Positions 30,897-32,859 of a DNA stretch of 32,859 nucleotides are shown piece by piece. This DNA is from Clostridiales bacterium. GTDB lineage: Bacteria; Bacillota; Clostridia; Oscillospirales; Oscillospiraceae. The stretch is taken from positions 1-32,859 of the forward strand of contig JALEMS010000027.1 of the NCBI GenBank assembly GCA_022768185.1, in the 5' to 3' direction. The notes below the pieces were generated by a model. It was not told the DNA's origin. It was given only the letters and a program-made list of their open reading frames with translations, and ran no database searches. Every line of letters begins with the position of its first letter. The stretch's first letter is position 1. A program made the position numbers and the translations under genes.

Positions 30897-31316
30897 ATGT
30901 CAATCACGCATTCCAGGCTGTCCGTTCTGTTTGAAGCACCGTTCTGGATCGCGCTCTATGAGCGCGAGACCGACGGAAAATACGAGGTGTGCAAGGTCAC
31001 CTTCGGCGCCGAGCCGAAGGACTATGGGGTGCATGCATTCTTTCTGAAAAACTGGCGGCGCCTGGTCTTCAGCCCCTCGATCGAGGCATCCGCGCTAACC
31101 GAGCGGCGCATCAACCCCAAGCGGCTGCAGCGTGAGATCCGCAGACAGATGACCGACGCCGGCATCGGCACCAAGGCACAGCAGGCGCTGAAGCTGCAGC
31201 AGGAACAGAACAAAACCGAACGCAAAACCCGTTCCCGCGAGCAGAAGCAGGCCGAAAAAGACCGGCAGTTCGCCCTGCGGCAGGAAAAACGGCTGCAGAA
31301 ACGCAGGGGACATTGA
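30897..31316 (+). CDS. yjdF: YjdF family protein (DUF2992)
   Basis: This 139-aa protein has an N-terminal half of about 75 residues with the family pattern SVLFEAPFWIALYERE and FGAEPKDYGVHAFF. A very basic helical tail follows (INPKRLQREIRRQM, then Lys/Arg/Gln/Glu repeats to RLQKRRGH). Function unknown; the family is defined by its control through the yjdF riboswitch and is suspected to help cells cope with azaaromatic compounds. ATG 30897 is 6 nt past AAGGAGG, which the riboswitch can mask. An efflux pump follows it, which suits a toxic-compound response. Confidence 0.9.
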   Translation: MSITHSRLSVLFEAPFWIALYERETDGKYEVCKVTFGAEPKDYGVHAFFLKNWRRLVFSPSIEASALTERRINPKRLQREIRRQMTDAGIGTKAQQALKLQQEQNKTERKTRSREQKQAEKDRQFALRQEKRLQKRRGH

Positions 31317-31324
31317 GCGAAAAA

Positions 31325-31369
31325 CAGAAAACCGGCGCTGCCGATGCCGCGCCGGTTTTCTGCGTTTTT
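31325..31369 (+). terminator. Intrinsic terminator of yjdF
   Basis: A 14-bp perfect stem (31325-31338 with 31349-31362, CAGAAAACCGGCGC arm), 10-nt loop, followed by CGTTTTTG. It starts 9 nt after the yjdF stop. Confidence 0.92.
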
Positions 31370-31382
31370 GTGCAGGTGATAC

Positions 31383-31411
31383 TTGCCAAACCGCGCCAAA
31401 TATGCGACAAT
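31383..31411 (+). promoter_or_regulatory. Promoter of the MATE gene
   Basis: TTGCCA (31383-31388), a 17-nt spacer and GACAAT (31406-31411), 43 nt before ATG 31454 and just after the yjdF terminator. Confidence 0.6.
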
Positions 31412-31453
31412 ACCTCCGCGTATTTTAAAACTTTGGAAAGACACAGGGCTTTT

Positions 31454-32821
31454 ATGGAAAACCTCTCTGATTTCACCCAGGGCAGCATCCCGAGAAAACT
31501 CATCCGCTTCATGCTTCCCATCCTTGCCGCACAGATCCTGCAGACGCTTTACGGCGCGGTCGACCTGCTGGTGGTGGGTCACTTTGGCTCGACGGCGGGC
31601 GTGTCTGCCATTTCCACCGGCGCAAGCCTCATGGACACCGTCACCTTCCTCATCTTTGGTCTGACCACCGGCGTCACCATCGTCGTCAGCCAGTATCTCG
31701 GCAGCCGGGACACCGAGCGCATCGGCGAGACCATTGGAGGCGCCGTCGCTTTTTTCCTGATCTTCAGTCTCGCGCTGACGGTACTCTTCGAGCTGCTTGC
31801 CCCACAGCTGGCCCGCCTGATGCAGGCTCCGGCCGAGGCCTTTGACAAAACGGTCGCCTACATCCGCATCTGTGGCGGCGGCATGCTCTTTATCGTCTCC
31901 TACAATGCCATCAGCGCCATCTTCCGCGGCTTCGGCAACTCCACGCTTCCGCTGCTGTTCGTGGCGGTGGCGTGCGTGGTCAACGTGCTGGGCGACCTGC
32001 TGCTCGTCGCCGTCCTTCGTATGGACGTGGCGGGTGCAGCCATCGCCACCGTGGCGGCACAGGCGCTCAGCGTGGTGTTTGCGCTCCTCGTTGTTCGCCG
32101 CCGGAAGCTGCCCTTCCCGCTGACGCGGCGGCATATCCGCTTCAACCGGCAGGTGCGGCTGTTCCTCAAAATGGGCGCGCCCATCGCAATCCAGAATTTT
32201 CTCACCAGCTTCTCGTTTCTCGCCCTGTGCTCGTTTATCAACCGTCTGGGTCTCACCGCCTCGTCGGGCTACGGCGTAGCCAACAAGGTCAACAGCTTTT
32301 TGATGCTCATCCCCTCCACGCTGCTCAACTCACTGGCCGCCTTTGTCGGTCAAAACGTCGGCGCGCAGCGCGAGGACCGCGCCCGAAACACGCTGCTGTG
32401 GGGCATTGCCGTCGGCGTGGCGATCGGCATCCCGGTCAGCTATCTGGCCGCCTTCCACGGGGACCTGTTCGCCCGCATCTTCGTGCGGGATGCAGCAGTG
32501 ATTGCCCAGGCGCGCGCCTATCTGCGAGGCTTCAGCATTGAGCCGGTCGTCACCAGCATTCTCTTCTGCCTGATGGGCTATTTCAACGGCCACGGCCGCA
32601 CGCGCTTTGTCATGATTCAGGGCCTGGTACAGTCCTTTGCCGTGCGCATCCCGGTGTCGTATTTCATGAGCATCCGGCCGGACGCCAATCTCACCATGAT
32701 CGGCATCGCCGCCCCGCTGTCCACCATCGTGGGAATCGTCATATGCCTCGTATTCTACGTGTACTGCCGCAGGAAAATCCGCGTCGGCGAGCAGCCGCTC
32801 AACGCGCAGGACGCACGGTAG
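31454..32821 (+). CDS. MATE family efflux transporter
   Basis: This 455-aa protein has about twelve hydrophobic helices arranged in two similar halves. It starts IPRKLIRFMLPILAAQILQ and continues YGAVDLLVVGHFG, the typical MATE first-helix pair; VNVLGDLLLV and GYGVANKVNSFLML are further family segments. Such pumps export cationic drugs or metabolites using Na+ or H+. ATG 31454 was chosen over an upstream frame start (31313) that would run through the yjdF terminator and the promoter; the SD (ACAGGG) is weak. The stop is TAG, one of few in this window. The 38 nt after it hold no feature. Confidence 0.9.
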   Translation: MENLSDFTQGSIPRKLIRFMLPILAAQILQTLYGAVDLLVVGHFGSTAGVSAISTGASLMDTVTFLIFGLTTGVTIVVSQYLGSRDTERIGETIGGAVAFFLIFSLALTVLFELLAPQLARLMQAPAEAFDKTVAYIRICGGGMLFIVSYNAISAIFRGFGNSTLPLLFVAVACVVNVLGDLLLVAVLRMDVAGAAIATVAAQALSVVFALLVVRRRKLPFPLTRRHIRFNRQVRLFLKMGAPIAIQNFLTSFSFLALCSFINRLGLTASSGYGVANKVNSFLMLIPSTLLNSLAAFVGQNVGAQREDRARNTLLWGIAVGVAIGIPVSYLAAFHGDLFARIFVRDAAVIAQARAYLRGFSIEPVVTSILFCLMGYFNGHGRTRFVMIQGLVQSFAVRIPVSYFMSIRPDANLTMIGIAAPLSTIVGIVICLVFYVYCRRKIRVGEQPLNAQDAR

Positions 32822-32859
32822 GGCCAACCGAATCACAGTCTGAACGCGCAGGCCGGGTC

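Noticed and set aside
31313..31453. Longer N terminus for the MATE protein
   Set aside because: It would translate the yjdF terminator and the MATE promoter; family similarity begins at 31454.
1..32859. CRISPR array, tRNA, rRNA, transposase or phage genes
   Set aside because: No regularly spaced repeats, cloverleaf sequences, or transposase/integrase motifs were seen on either strand.

Overview
The window looks like a chromosomal segment of a G+C-rich member of the Clostridia, probably Oscillospirales (Ruminococcaceae/Oscillospiraceae type). This is inferred from the gene families, not measured. The Firmicutes-typical genes are RNase J, Mini-RNase III, RqcH, a SpoIIIE/FtsK translocase, an LtaS-like lipoteichoic acid synthase, a PdaB-like sporulation deacetylase, a yjdF riboswitch with its gene, and an ECF vitamin S component. 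Strong Shine-Dalgarno sites and A/T-poor codon usage agree. The first 60 bases carry a two-hairpin element that I remember as a dispersed intergenic repeat of Faecalibacterium-like genomes.

Layout. 1-1885: a C-terminally short MocR/PdxR-type regulator faces an ECF S component across a short shared promoter region, probably a vitamin uptake (B6-like) switch. 2308-5437: a secreted/anchored polysaccharide deacetylase and an LtaS-type sulfatase, both cell envelope enzymes. 5544-10240: a visibly more A/T-rich accessory island made largely of broken or short genes. It holds an N-terminally truncated homocysteine S-methyltransferase, two small unknown proteins, a twice-frameshifted hypothetical gene, a DUF3298-like lipoprotein with two in-frame amber codons, and a beta-helix-like lipoprotein followed in frame by a further domain after a TAA. 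10657-11280: a CatA-like acetyltransferase with its own promoter and terminator. 11502-17280: uppP, then the tight run ftsK/spoIIIE-mrnC-rqcH, ending in a strong bidirectional terminator.

17364-25308 is on the minus strand. It is a long housekeeping operon in the order rpe, recR, pfk, rnj, M19 dipeptidase, ArsC-like protein, mutY, with gaps of -4 to 87 nt and a clear promoter upstream of rpe. An MFS exporter follows, with its own promoter and a leader that carries a large hairpin. Divergently from rpe, degV has its own promoter.

26645-30189 is a four-gene module, xpaC-like, telA, lemA and TPM-domain, behind one good promoter. These families are known to co-occur and are linked to envelope or toxic-anion stress, but their mechanism is poorly understood. 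Then come a YbaK-type tRNA deacylase, a yjdF riboswitch with its yjdF gene and terminator, and a MATE efflux pump.

I did not find a CRISPR array, tRNA, rRNA, insertion sequence or a clearly new defence system. The most noteworthy items are the decaying lipoprotein island with three premature stops, the yjdF riboswitch, the structured leader in front of the MFS gene, and the XpaC-TelA-LemA-TPM module.
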